Shown: piece by piece, positions 41,562-50,771 of the stretch
Layout: each line of letters opens with the position of its first letter
Position numbering within the stretch: position 1 is the stretch's first letter
Assembly (NCBI GenBank): GCA_944326255.1
Contig: CALVDG010000001.1
Coordinates: 124,001 to 188,000, forward strand
Length of the DNA stretch: 64,000 nt
Reading direction: 5' to 3'
From: an uncultured Bacteroidales bacterium
GTDB taxonomy: Bacteria; Bacteroidota; Bacteroidia; Bacteroidales; UBA932
Made by a program: the position numbers and the translations under genes
Notes under the pieces: model-generated
Databases searched by the model: none
Told to the model about the DNA's origin: nothing
What the model saw: the letters and a program-made list of their open reading frames with translations, nothing else

Positions 41562-42110
41562 GACTGTTGCGCTTCGGGCCTGGGCTTGGGGCGTAGTTTT
41601 TTGTGCCGTTGAGAATTAACAGGACGATGGAGTCTGACTGGTCCGAGGCTGGTGCTAACGGGAAGTGCGCGCATCTTGGTTTTGCGTAAGTGTTTGGATT
41701 TTAGTATGTTGCGATTTGGTGGGATGGATTTCGAGGCGTTCTTGGTGGGCGAAATCCATCAGTTAAAAAGTTAAGGTATTGATTGCCAGATGACTACTGA
41801 AAATCAAGATGCTCGTACATTCCGTAAACGCACTGGCAGGAGGTGTCAAACGTGCCGGGAGTGGGTGATGTCGGAGATATGTATAATGTTGTAGGCAAGC
41901 GGGGAGAAAAGGCTTGCCGCCCTCGGCACAAGAGGGAAGAATCTGCCTTGAATATCACAGAGTTACGGAGTAACGACGATGATATTCAAGGCAGAGGGGC
42001 CTGGTCTTTTCGACCGCTTGCATACAGTTGCTGCCGTAGGAATGTATGGATGCGGATTCGCGTGGGGAAGTGCCCGGGATTCCGTGGAAAAGCGGTTCAC
42101 TTTCCCGGAG
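41562..42110 (+). repeat. Dispersed intergenic repeat, copy B
   Basis: The 634-bp gap 41482-42115 contains only the hip promoter and this repeat. It includes the palindrome (41723-41760), TGCTCGTACATTCCGTAAAC, the module and the GGGAAGTG...CACTTTCCC end. It is nearly collinear with copy A and shares its 5' 170 bp with copy C. Confidence 0.85.
41894..42021 (+). repeat. 128-bp structured module, copy B
   Basis: Apart from one T/C change and the last base of the outer stem it equals copy A. The long hairpin CCTTGAATATCA / TGATATTCAAGG is at 41946-41991. Confidence 0.8.
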
Positions 42111-42115
42111 GGAGG

Positions 42116-43576
42116 TTATTTGCCGGTCTTTTTTGAGGCGGTCTTGGCGGTGTCTGCGGAGGCTTCGGCCTCTTCGTCGGAGGGGACGGACCAGCCGCCG
42201 CCGAGGGCCTTGTAGAGGTCGATGATGGCCAGGAACTCGTCACGGACGGAGTTGGAGTAGTCGATCTCGGAGTTGAAGTAGCTACGCTGGGCATCGAGCA
42301 CGTCGATGTAGCTGATGTAGCCGTTCTGGTACTGGAATAGGGCCAGTTCCACATACTTGCGGGAGGCATCCTTGAGGTTGCCCATCAGGGTGACTTTCTC
42401 GCGGGCCGAGCGGTATGATGTAACGGCGTCATTGACTTCCTTGAACACCTCCAGTATCTTCTGCTCGTACTGGTAGCGTTCCTGATTGTATGCCTCGATG
42501 GCGGCCTGATAGCGGGCCTTGTTCTTGCCGAAAGCGAAGAGCGGTGAGGTCAGGCTCATGATAGGATACCAGTAAGGCCCGGTGAAGAAGCTGGTGAAGG
42601 TATTGTTCTCTACGCCGGCGGTGAAGGAGATGGACAGGCTGGGGAATCTCTCGGCCCATGCCACGCCGACCTCGCTCATGGCAGCCTTGAGGTCCTGCTT
42701 GGCGGCCATCAGGTCGGGCCTGCGCTGAAGCAGATCGGAGGGTACGCCCACGTGCATCAGGTCGGGGAACTGGTCGTGGGTGTTGAGCAGCGAGCGTTCC
42801 ACGGCTGACGGAAACTCTCCGGCCAGCAGGGATATCTCATGCTCTTTCAAGGCGATGTCCCTCTGCAGGTCAGGCACCAGGGACGCCGTGCTGGCGTACT
42901 CCACCTGGGCCTGCTGGTAGGGTATCTCGGTGGTCAGACCGCCGTCGAAGCGGAGCTTGGCCTGACGGACACTCTCGCGCCTGGTATCCAGGGTACGGAG
43001 GACGATGTCCAGCTCGTTGTCCAGGGCAGTGAGCTCAAAGTATGCCGTAGCGACTGCGGCCACGAGGGTCATCTGCATGGCTCTCTGCGACTCGATGGAG
43101 GAAAGGTACTCGGCCATGGCGGCGCGGTTGGCCCAGCGCAGACGGCCGAACAGATCCACTTCCCATGATACGGAGGCTTTCAGCCCGAACTCATTGTCCT
43201 TGACCGGAGCCTCATCGGTATATGTGTAGTTTTCCTGGTTGAGGTAGCCTCTGGCTCCGAACTCGGGGAACTGTTCCGCGCGGACGATTCTGTGCCGCCT
43301 TTCCAACTCGCGCACGCGGGCCGAGGCGGTGAGCATGTCCCTGTTGTTCTCCAGAGTCTTTTCTATCAGGACCTTCAACAGCGGGTCGGAGAATATCTCG
43401 GACCACTCCAGATCAGCCAGGCAGAGAGAGTCGGCCTCTTCACCCGGAACAATGGTCTGGGGTATGTCCACTTGCGGATCCACGCATTTGCGCACAGCCG
43501 CGCCGCATCCCTGGAGCAGCACTACGGCTGCGGCGAAAGCCAGTGCCGCCGATATGTATTTTACAGTATTTCTCAT
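42116..43576 (-). CDS. RND efflux outer-membrane lipoprotein (OprM/NodT-type)
   Basis: A 486-residue TolC-superfamily channel with a lipobox VVLLQGCG near residue 24. Two OEP repeats follow; recognisable stretches are LKVLIEKTLENNRDMLTASARVRELE and the second-half FDGGLTTEIPYQQAQVEYAS, plus VPSDLLQRRPDLMAAKQDL. The start at 43576 overlaps the permease stop by four bases (ATGA); the longer frame reading upstream is spurious. It forms the exit duct for the adaptor-permease pair. A short poorly ordered C-terminus ends in KKTGK. Confidence 0.93.
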   Translation of the reverse strand: MRNTVKYISAALAFAAAVVLLQGCGAAVRKCVDPQVDIPQTIVPGEEADSLCLADLEWSEIFSDPLLKVLIEKTLENNRDMLTASARVRELERRHRIVRAEQFPEFGARGYLNQENYTYTDEAPVKDNEFGLKASVSWEVDLFGRLRWANRAAMAEYLSSIESQRAMQMTLVAAVATAYFELTALDNELDIVLRTLDTRRESVRQAKLRFDGGLTTEIPYQQAQVEYASTASLVPDLQRDIALKEHEISLLAGEFPSAVERSLLNTHDQFPDLMHVGVPSDLLQRRPDLMAAKQDLKAAMSEVGVAWAERFPSLSISFTAGVENNTFTSFFTGPYWYPIMSLTSPLFAFGKNKARYQAAIEAYNQERYQYEQKILEVFKEVNDAVTSYRSAREKVTLMGNLKDASRKYVELALFQYQNGYISYIDVLDAQRSYFNSEIDYSNSVRDEFLAIIDLYKALGGGWSVPSDEEAEASADTAKTASKKTGK

Positions 43577-46500
43577 GCTTTGAGTTTCTTTTTCTTGGAG
43601 AAACGCTCCTTCAGCCTGTATATCCAGACGAAGAAGAACGGTACGAATACTATCCCTATGGTCGTGGCGGCGATCATTCCGAAGAACACGCACACGCCGA
43701 TGCCCTGACGGCTGGCGGAGCCGGGACCTGAGGCAAGCACCAGAGGCAGCATACCGAGGATGAAGGTCAGGGAGGTCATGACGATAGGCCTGAAGCGCAG
43801 TTCGGAGGCTGTGATGGCGGCTTCTACGATGTCCTTGCCCTTGGCCACCTCGTCCTTGGCGAACTCGACGATCAGAATCGCGTTCTTGGCGGCCACACCT
43901 ATCAGCATGACGAGTCCGATCTGGAAGTAGACGTTGTTCTCCATGCCCAGGACTGTAATCGACAGGAATGCACCCACGCAGGCCACGGGCAGGGAAAGGA
44001 TGACGGCTATGGGCACCGACCAGCTCTCGTACTGGGCGGCCAGGAAGAGGAAGACGAAGAGGAAGGCCAGGGCAAGGACGAGTCCTGTCTGACCGCTCTG
44101 CTGCTTCTCCTGGTAGGACAGGCCGCTCCACTCGATGCCTACGTTGGCGGGCAGTTTCTCGCGCACTATCTCTTCCATGATGTCCATGGCCTGACCGGAA
44201 CTGTATCCGTGGGCTGCCTCACCGGTGATGGTGGCAGCGTAGTACATGTTGAAACGCTTTATGGTACCGGGACCTGTGGTGTACTCGGTCGTACCTATGG
44301 ATGTCACGGGTATCATGGCTCCTCCGTTGCCGCGAACGAAATACATGTTCATGTTGTCGCGCCAGCGGCGGTAGGGTTCCTCGGCCTGGATATAGACGCG
44401 GTATACGCGGTTGAAGAGGTTGAAGTCATTGACGTAGACGGAACCGGTGAAGGCTTTCATCGTGGTGAACAGATCCGATACCGATACGCCCAGAAGCTTG
44501 GCCCTGTCACGGTCCACGTCGTAGTACAGCTTGGGTATGTCACCCTGCATCGAGCTGCTCACGCGGGTCAGCTCCTTGCGCTGCGAGGCATAGTAGACCA
44601 GTGTGTCCGATGCTCTCTGCAGCTCCTCGTAGGTAAGGTCGCCCTTGGCCTCCAGAGCCATCTCGAAACCTCCCGATGTGCCCAGACCAGGTATGACGGG
44701 CGGCGTGCTCAGATAGACCTTGCTTTCGGGATACTGGGAGAACTCGTCCATGGCCTCGGACATGAAGGCGGGCAGGTCCGGATTCTCGCGTTCCTCCCAG
44801 GGCTTCATGATCACGGTCATCTGGCTGCGGGACTGGTTGGTGCCGACGCGGGGGCTGGAGCCGGTGACGTTGAGCACATAGCGCACGTCCGGCTGCTCCA
44901 GGAGCCATGCCATCGCTCGGTCGTTGATCTCGCGGGTCCTTTCGAGGGTCGCGCCCTCGGGCAGCTCGAACTCTACGGTGAAATATCCCTGGTCCTCCTG
45001 CGGCAGGAAGCTCTGGGGCACGAGCTGGGCCATGGCCCAGATACCGACAAGGCCTATGCCGAATGCGGCGAAGGACCGCTTGGAGTGGCCCAGGAAGCTG
45101 CGTATGGTGCGGATGTACACTGCCTGTCCCTTGCCTAGCCAGCGGTTGATGGCGCGGAAGATAAAGTTCTTCTTCTCCTCTTCTCCCTCTTTCTTAGGTT
45201 TGAGGAACTGGGCGCACATCACGGGACTCATGGTCAGGGCCACGACAGTGGATATGATGACAGATACGGCAATCGTGATAGTAAACTGACGGTAGAGGGC
45301 TCCGGTGATGCCGGAGAGGAAGCTCACGGGGATAAATACGGCGCAGAGCACCAGCGACATGGCTATCAGCGCACTGCCCAGGCCGTTCATGGCCTTCTTG
45401 GTGGCCTCGTAGGCCGACAGCTTCTCCTCGTTCATGATGCGGTCCACGTTCTCGACCACCACTATCGCGTCATCCACGACCGTACCTATCGCCAGTACAA
45501 GGCCGAGGAGGGTCAGTGTGTTGAGGGAGAATCCGAATATGAGCATCACGCCGAAGGTACCGATAAGGGATATCGGCACTGCAATGGCCGGGATGAGGGT
45601 CGCTCTCCAGCTCTGCAGGGAGAGGAACACCACCAGTATCACGAGGAAGAGGGCCTCGAAGAGGGTCTTGTACACCTCGTGGATGGACTGGGAGATGTAC
45701 TCGGTCATGTCGAAGGGTATCATATAGGAGATACCTTCCGGGAAGTTGCGGCTGATCTCGTCCATGGCCTTCTTGACGGACTCGGACACCTCCATGGCGT
45801 TCATGCCGGGAAGCATACGGATGTCCATCACTGCGGCATTGCCGCCGTTGATACCGCTCTCGGTGTTGTAGGACTGGGCCTCAAGCGATACGCGGGCCAC
45901 ATCGCGCAGACGGATGATGGAACCGTCCGGGTTGGCCCTGAGGACTATGTCCTCGAACTCACTCACAGTGGACAGACGGCCCTGAGCCACGATAGGCACG
46001 GTCACGTCCACTCCGTTCATGGGCTGCTGGCCCAGGACTCCGGCGGCTGACTCGCGGTTCTGCTCGCGCAGTGCTTTCTGGATGTCCTGCACTGTCAGTC
46101 CGAGACTGGCCAGCCTCTCGGGCTGTACCCATATCTGCATACCGTAGTAGCGGCTGCCGACATTGGACACGCGGCCTACGCCCGGGATACGGCGGAGCAT
46201 ATCGAGTACGTTGAGGGTCGCGTAGTTACTCAGGTACACCTCGTCGAACTTGGGGTCATTGGACAGCAGGGTGATGGTCATCAGCTTGTTGGATGCCTGC
46301 TTGTCCACCGAGATGCCGTTCTGGATCACCTCGGCCGGAAGTCGGGCCTCGGCCTGCTTCACTCTGTTCTGTATCTCTACGGCTGCCAGGTCGGGGTCGG
46401 TGTCTATGTCAAATGTAATCGTGACGGTAAAAGAACCGGTGTTGGTGCTCCTGGAGTCCATGTAGAGCATACCGGGGGTACCGTTGAGCTCCTGCTCGAT

Positions 46501-46695
46501 GGGGGTGGCTACGGCCTGGGATACGGTCTCTGCGTCAGCTCCGGGGTAGGAGGCCGAGACCTGCACCACCGGGGGAACGATCTCCGGGTACTGGTCCACA
46601 GGCAGCAGGAAGAGGCCGATGAGGCCCACCAGCACTATAACGATGGAGATGACCGTGGAGAATATCGGCCGATCTATGAAGAAATCACTTTTCAT
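43573..46695 (-). CDS. RND multidrug efflux permease (AcrB/HAE1-type)
   Basis: A 1040-residue inner-membrane proton antiporter. It has the canonical start FFIDRPIFSTVISIVIVL, two periplasmic porter/docking loops and about twelve transmembrane helices. The proton-relay Asp-Asp pair is in TVVDDAIVVVENVDRIM, and GAALYRQF-like and GVAAKNAILIVEFA segments are present. It exports hydrophobic compounds through the outer-membrane channel. It overlaps the adaptor gene by 11 bp and the channel gene by four, so all three are one translationally coupled operon. Confidence 0.96.
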   Translation of the reverse strand: MKSDFFIDRPIFSTVISIVIVLVGLIGLFLLPVDQYPEIVPPVVQVSASYPGADAETVSQAVATPIEQELNGTPGMLYMDSRSTNTGSFTVTITFDIDTDPDLAAVEIQNRVKQAEARLPAEVIQNGISVDKQASNKLMTITLLSNDPKFDEVYLSNYATLNVLDMLRRIPGVGRVSNVGSRYYGMQIWVQPERLASLGLTVQDIQKALREQNRESAAGVLGQQPMNGVDVTVPIVAQGRLSTVSEFEDIVLRANPDGSIIRLRDVARVSLEAQSYNTESGINGGNAAVMDIRMLPGMNAMEVSESVKKAMDEISRNFPEGISYMIPFDMTEYISQSIHEVYKTLFEALFLVILVVFLSLQSWRATLIPAIAVPISLIGTFGVMLIFGFSLNTLTLLGLVLAIGTVVDDAIVVVENVDRIMNEEKLSAYEATKKAMNGLGSALIAMSLVLCAVFIPVSFLSGITGALYRQFTITIAVSVIISTVVALTMSPVMCAQFLKPKKEGEEEKKNFIFRAINRWLGKGQAVYIRTIRSFLGHSKRSFAAFGIGLVGIWAMAQLVPQSFLPQEDQGYFTVEFELPEGATLERTREINDRAMAWLLEQPDVRYVLNVTGSSPRVGTNQSRSQMTVIMKPWEERENPDLPAFMSEAMDEFSQYPESKVYLSTPPVIPGLGTSGGFEMALEAKGDLTYEELQRASDTLVYYASQRKELTRVSSSMQGDIPKLYYDVDRDRAKLLGVSVSDLFTTMKAFTGSVYVNDFNLFNRVYRVYIQAEEPYRRWRDNMNMYFVRGNGGAMIPVTSIGTTEYTTGPGTIKRFNMYYAATITGEAAHGYSSGQAMDIMEEIVREKLPANVGIEWSGLSYQEKQQSGQTGLVLALAFLFVFLFLAAQYESWSVPIAVILSLPVACVGAFLSITVLGMENNVYFQIGLVMLIGVAAKNAILIVEFAKDEVAKGKDIVEAAITASELRFRPIVMTSLTFILGMLPLVLASGPGSASRQGIGVCVFFGMIAATTIGIVFVPFFFVWIYRLKERFSKKKKLKA

Positions 46696-48058
46696 CCTCT
46701 GCGGTCACTTTATTGGTGGAATCAGTCAAGACGGCGGCGCTGTCGGCCGGTATGGGATAGCCGGTAGTATCGGCTGATACGGCGGCGGATGCACTGTCCG
46801 CTCCCAATGAATATCTGCCATCGCTGTCCTGTCCGGCGGATACCGGCTCAGGCTCCACTATGATGGGTGCGACCTTGATGCCGTGACTGAGCTTATGGAA
46901 GCCCTCGACGATGATCCTCTCATCCGGACCGAGTCCGCGCTCAACCACTACGTTGTTGCCTATCTCGGGGCCCAACTCGATAAACCTCTTCTCCACCACG
47001 CTGTCCCTGCGGCAGGCATAGACGTATGCTCCGCCTTTTTCAATGACCAGGGCCTTGGTCGGCACGATGATGGCGTCATCGCGCACGTCCAGCAGCAGGC
47101 GCACTTTGGTCATCTGGCCGGGAAGGAGTATGTGGTCAGGATTGGCCATCTCGGCGCGTACCGAGAAAGTACCGGTGTTGGGGTCAACCTGAGGGTCGGC
47201 GAAGTCCACGAATCCCTTCATCGGGTATTCGGAGTTGTCCGCCAGAGTGATGGTCACGTAAGGGTTCCAGTTGCGGGCGGTGTCCTGCTGGCCGAGATTG
47301 ACGTTGCGCTCGCGGCTCTTGAGGTAGTCCAGACTGGTCATGCTGAAATCCACCTGCACCGTGTCGCTCTTGACCATCGTGGCCAGAAGAGACTGGCCTC
47401 CGGGACCCACAAGGGTACCCAGATCTACGTAACTCTCACTGATATATCCAGATATGGGAGAACGGACAGTGGTGTATCCCAATGCTATCTCCGCTTGAGT
47501 CAGGTCGGCCTCGCTCATGACCACCTCGGCTTTCGCGCTCTCGTATGCGGCTATGGCGTTGTCCAGGTCCAGACGGCTGGCTGCGTTCTGCTCGAACAGG
47601 GGACGGATACGCTCCAGGTCGCGCTCTGCCTTCAGCTCCAGGGCCTTGTTCTTGTTGAGCTGGGCCTTGGCCCTCTCCATGTCGGCCTGGTAGGGTTTCG
47701 GGTCGATAATGAACAGTATCTGACCTTTCTTGATGTATGTGCCCTCTTCAAAGAGCATCTCTTCAAGATAGCCCTCGACACGGGCGCGTATCTCCACGAA
47801 CTGCTGCGCGCTGATCCTGCCTGCGTAGTCTCCGTAGATCTCCACGTCGTCAATGACCACCGGCTGCGCCTCCACTATCGGGTAGTCGGGCTTCGGCGGC
47901 TCCGGCCATGTAAGTATGATCCATACGGCAGTACCGGCGACTATCAAGCCGAGTACTACAAACCATGCCCATTTGGGCCATTTGCGGATTTTCTTGATTC
48001 TGGAGGCCGCTATATGGCCCGCCCTGGTAATCTTCTCTGTAGGTATATTGATCTGCAT
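46685..48058 (-). CDS. RND efflux periplasmic adaptor (AcrA/MexA-type)
   Basis: A 457-residue membrane-fusion protein. An unusual 35-residue basic N-terminus precedes the single transmembrane helix WAWFVVLGLIVAGTAVWIILTW-like near residues 30-50. A barrel-sandwich/lipoyl domain (EIRARVEGYLEEMLFEEGTYIKKGQ) follows, then an alpha-hairpin and beta-barrel domains. The C-terminus has a low-complexity Ser/Ala/Asp-rich tail. It is the first gene of the efflux operon. No local regulator gene is seen. Confidence 0.94.
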   Translation of the reverse strand: MQINIPTEKITRAGHIAASRIKKIRKWPKWAWFVVLGLIVAGTAVWIILTWPEPPKPDYPIVEAQPVVIDDVEIYGDYAGRISAQQFVEIRARVEGYLEEMLFEEGTYIKKGQILFIIDPKPYQADMERAKAQLNKNKALELKAERDLERIRPLFEQNAASRLDLDNAIAAYESAKAEVVMSEADLTQAEIALGYTTVRSPISGYISESYVDLGTLVGPGGQSLLATMVKSDTVQVDFSMTSLDYLKSRERNVNLGQQDTARNWNPYVTITLADNSEYPMKGFVDFADPQVDPNTGTFSVRAEMANPDHILLPGQMTKVRLLLDVRDDAIIVPTKALVIEKGGAYVYACRRDSVVEKRFIELGPEIGNNVVVERGLGPDERIIVEGFHKLSHGIKVAPIIVEPEPVSAGQDSDGRYSLGADSASAAVSADTTGYPIPADSAAVLTDSTNKVTAEDEK

Positions 48059-48066
48059 AACGGGTG

Positions 48067-48099
48067 CAAAAATAGGCTAAACTGACCTACTTATGCAAA
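48067..48099 (-). promoter_or_regulatory. Promoter of the RND efflux operon
   Basis: TATTTTTG (48067-48074) and TTTG (48096-48099) with a 21-base spacer on the minus strand. The adaptor start is only 8 bp downstream of the minus-7 box, so the leader is very short. Confidence 0.6.
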
Positions 48100-48124
48100 A
48101 ATTGTACCCTTTGCAGAAAACCGC

Positions 48125-49027
48125 TTAAAAATAGTATTTGAGAGTGACGGAAACGGTTCCTTTAAGAGTGTATTCAGGTATGTTCATGAAGTCGTATTTG
48201 TAATTCAGTGCGAGATCAAAACTGTCAAGCGTCAGTCCTGCCTCAGCTATGACTGCCCCGGAAATTAAGGAGTCAAACATCATTTCGTGTGTATCAATAA
48301 AGTCGTTCAGATCATCTGTGTCAACATCAAGATACTGTCCCAGGAAGCCTCCGGGGCTGGTGTAGACGTTGATGTTAAGGCCGCCTCCGACACCTATGTA
48401 CATCAGTTCGAAAGCCCTCAGGCGGAAGATGCCGACAGTCGTGAACTGCACTGTGTTTTTCATGAACGAGAAAGTCTCCCCGACAGCGAAGTTCAGTCTC
48501 TGGTCTACCCGTCCGAGAGAGAGCTCCATCGGTACGGAGAATGTCAGGACGGATTTGTCCTCATCCTCAATCATCAATCCTCCAAGGCCTATTCCCATGC
48601 CGAATCTCACAAATTTGTTCCTTTTGAAACTCTTGCTGCTCTTGGAACTGCTTGATGACGCGTATTTCCGGCGGCTGTCCTTTCCGGGATATGCCTTTAT
48701 CTGGAAACAGATATTGTCTCCTGTGATGCCTCCGTATTCTGCAATAGGGTCCCATAAGATTCTGCACCGGCCGGCTGAGACGTTCTCGCCTGCGTCTCCC
48801 GTGACGTTCTTCAACGGGCCTTTGAAGGTGTCGCCTCCGTCAGTGGACACGTACAGGTAGATGTTGGCATTGCGGTCCAGATGGAAAGTGACGGCGACCT
48901 TGTCTCCTTCTTGATAAAAGTCGGTGTCGGTTACATTCTGCGCCTGCGCATTCCATGGTGTGAAAGCAAGCATCAGCAGGGCGGATATCAGAGCGGGCAA
49001 TAGTCTTCTGGTCATGGTGTCGTACAT
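48125..49027 (-). CDS. Exported protein with predicted beta-rich C-terminal barrel, caspase-gene partner
   Basis: A 300-residue protein with a signal peptide ending NAQAQ (about residue 29). The N-terminal domain (KVAVTFHLDRNANIYLYVSTDGGDTFKGP...) looks like a beta-sandwich with a WDPIAEYGGI motif. After a Ser/Lys-rich linker (SSSSSKSSKSFK) the rest alternates short hydrophobic strands (GMGIGLGGLMI, FVVGET-like, IGVGGGLNINVY) and ends in VTLKYYF. A terminal aromatic is usual for outer-membrane barrels. It starts 3 bp after the caspase-like gene, so the two are one unit. Function unknown. Confidence 0.7.
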   Translation of the reverse strand: MYDTMTRRLLPALISALLMLAFTPWNAQAQNVTDTDFYQEGDKVAVTFHLDRNANIYLYVSTDGGDTFKGPLKNVTGDAGENVSAGRCRILWDPIAEYGGITGDNICFQIKAYPGKDSRRKYASSSSSKSSKSFKRNKFVRFGMGIGLGGLMIEDEDKSVLTFSVPMELSLGRVDQRLNFAVGETFSFMKNTVQFTTVGIFRLRAFELMYIGVGGGLNINVYTSPGGFLGQYLDVDTDDLNDFIDTHEMMFDSLISGAVIAEAGLTLDSFDLALNYKYDFMNIPEYTLKGTVSVTLKYYF

Positions 49028-49030
49028 CTT

Positions 49031-50746
49031 TTAGTTCAGATTCCAGTCTTCCCATTCGTTCTTCACGGAATAAGAGCATGAAGTCTCGGGATTCTGCGGC
49101 TTGTAATTGATTCTCAGACTGTATTCCGAGACTTTCTTGCTAAGGTAGTCGGAGAGTTCGGAGTATGTGCAGTCTCCGGCTGTCTCCTGCAGTTTCTTAA
49201 GCAGGAAATAGGTGAACATGCCGTGCTGTTTTTCATTGTACGGCAGGGCTACCTGGTCGGCAGTTGTGGCGGAGAAAACGACGATGTTGCCTTTGAGAGG
49301 TGTCTCCTTGGGCACAACCTTGATGCCTCTGGCGGCCAGCAGACCAGCCTGTCTTCCGCCTCCGCTGAAGCAGGCATCCATGAATACCGTCACTTTGCCG
49401 GCTCCTGTCCCGGAGAGTCTGGCGTACAGATCGGACAACTTGAATCCGGAGCGGTAGTCTGTTCCCGAGATATCCACGGGTATCAGATACGACTCCTTGG
49501 TGTTGTCATCCGGGAATCCGTGCCCGGCGTAGTAGAAAATCAGTTCGGCCCTGTCGCCGTGCAGCCTGACTATCTCGGTCATCCTGTTGATCTCCCTGTT
49601 CATGTCGGACCAGCGGGCATTGGTCAGCATGATGATGTTGTCATGCGGAACACCCAGCACTTTCCCGCAGTACTCAGCGAAGACGGCTGCGTCATTGGCT
49701 GCATAGGGTACGTCCGCCTCGGCGGAAAGGCCGCGTTGGAACGAATGGTAGTCCTCGTTGCCTATGATAATGGCGAATCTGTTGCGGTCTGTGGTTCCGG
49801 TCTGAGGAATATCGCGGTCCACGTCGGAATGCAGGGACGCTATTGCAATCTCGGTTTTCACTTCGGCCGTCGAGGCTATCTCTATCTTGTGTGAGGCGAA
49901 CTGCTGGTCCAGTTTCAGATTGATGTCCCCGTCTTCTGCGAATTTCCCGTAACTTTCGGAAATATCAAAGTGTATAGGAATGTCGCTGGACGAGTACCGG
50001 TTGTTGACTATCAGGGCATAATCCAGGGACTGTGTCTCTCCGGCTTTCAACTCTGCGAACGAGACGTGATCGCGGCCGTCCATAAGATATACATCCTCAG
50101 GCAGGACAATGCTTACGCGGACATTCCTGGCATCTCCGTATTCCGTATTCTGAACCAGTATCTGGAGGTTGAACATCTGCATCTTCTTCAATGTGCCCGA
50201 ACTGTTGTCATTTCCGGTTACGGAGTGGTCTACGATGTGGACTCTCGGCTGAACGAATGCCCTTGTATCCACTGCCAGAATCAGACTGTCCGTGCCGAAG
50301 CCCATAGGCTCGTCCACCCTGACCATAAATTCAGCCCTTCCGTCGGCCGTGTTCATGTCCGCCTTTATCGGAAACTCTATTGTCGCTGTCTCTCCGACGC
50401 GTATGGTCGGGATGCTTTTGCAGTAATAACTCAAGCCCTGGACTGTCCCTCTTGCCTTTATCTCTCCGCGCAGTCCCATGCCGTCACCGTATCCGTCGTT
50501 GCGGACTGTAAGCAGTATGCGGCAGGTTTCGTCGGCATCTATGGCATTGTTGCCTGACGGATCTTCAAGTTTGAGGTCCAAGATGTCCAGTACGGGAGGC
50601 TTTATTTCTTTCGTGATGTTGAGCGAGCCCGTCCTGGTTACGGCCGTGGACTGGGCCATCATGTCCAGCCCGGTCAGTAAGACGGCTGCGATGGTGATGA
50701 TGTGTCTGAGAATAGGTGTAAATCGGGTTCTCATGGTAATTGTCAT
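49031..50746 (-). CDS. Secreted caspase-family (C14) peptidase
   Basis: A 571-residue protein with a signal peptide (ILRHIITIAAVLLTGLDMMAQ). The first 300 residues contain beta-rich, CARDB-like adhesion domains (VLDILDLKLEDPSGNNAIDADETCRILLTV). The C-terminal p20-like caspase domain begins RFAIIIGNEDYHSF near 320. The catalytic His is in YYAGHGF (about residue 409) and the Cys in DACFSGGG (about 459), so it should be active. I use the ATG 50746, preceded by AGGAG; ATG 50734 is an alternative, and a TAACTTTG box at 50756-50763 would favour it. Substrate unknown. Confidence 0.88.
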   Translation of the reverse strand: MTITMRTRFTPILRHIITIAAVLLTGLDMMAQSTAVTRTGSLNITKEIKPPVLDILDLKLEDPSGNNAIDADETCRILLTVRNDGYGDGMGLRGEIKARGTVQGLSYYCKSIPTIRVGETATIEFPIKADMNTADGRAEFMVRVDEPMGFGTDSLILAVDTRAFVQPRVHIVDHSVTGNDNSSGTLKKMQMFNLQILVQNTEYGDARNVRVSIVLPEDVYLMDGRDHVSFAELKAGETQSLDYALIVNNRYSSSDIPIHFDISESYGKFAEDGDINLKLDQQFASHKIEIASTAEVKTEIAIASLHSDVDRDIPQTGTTDRNRFAIIIGNEDYHSFQRGLSAEADVPYAANDAAVFAEYCGKVLGVPHDNIIMLTNARWSDMNREINRMTEIVRLHGDRAELIFYYAGHGFPDDNTKESYLIPVDISGTDYRSGFKLSDLYARLSGTGAGKVTVFMDACFSGGGRQAGLLAARGIKVVPKETPLKGNIVVFSATTADQVALPYNEKQHGMFTYFLLKKLQETAGDCTYSELSDYLSKKVSEYSLRINYKPQNPETSCSYSVKNEWEDWNLN

Positions 50747-50771
50747 ACTCTCCTGCAAAGTTAGCAAAATT

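Noticed and set aside
32359..42115. Idea that the accessory stretch is a prophage, ICE or integron
   Set aside because: No integrase, transposase, relaxase, phage structural or conjugation gene is present and no tRNA bounds it; only repeats delimit the blocks.
39630..42136. Small ORFs sharing a peptide (ACRPRHKREESALNITEL region) at 39630-40037, 41843-42136 and, inverted, 57110-57481
   Set aside because: The shared peptide lies exactly in the repeated module. DNA identity is near complete with no bias to synonymous sites, the flanking protein sequence differs in each copy, and the hairpin structure explains the conservation better than coding.
42116..44131. Longer start for the OprM-type gene reading to 44131
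   Set aside because: The extra 185 codons overlap the RND permease in another frame, and the ATG at 43576 gives a proper lipoprotein signal.
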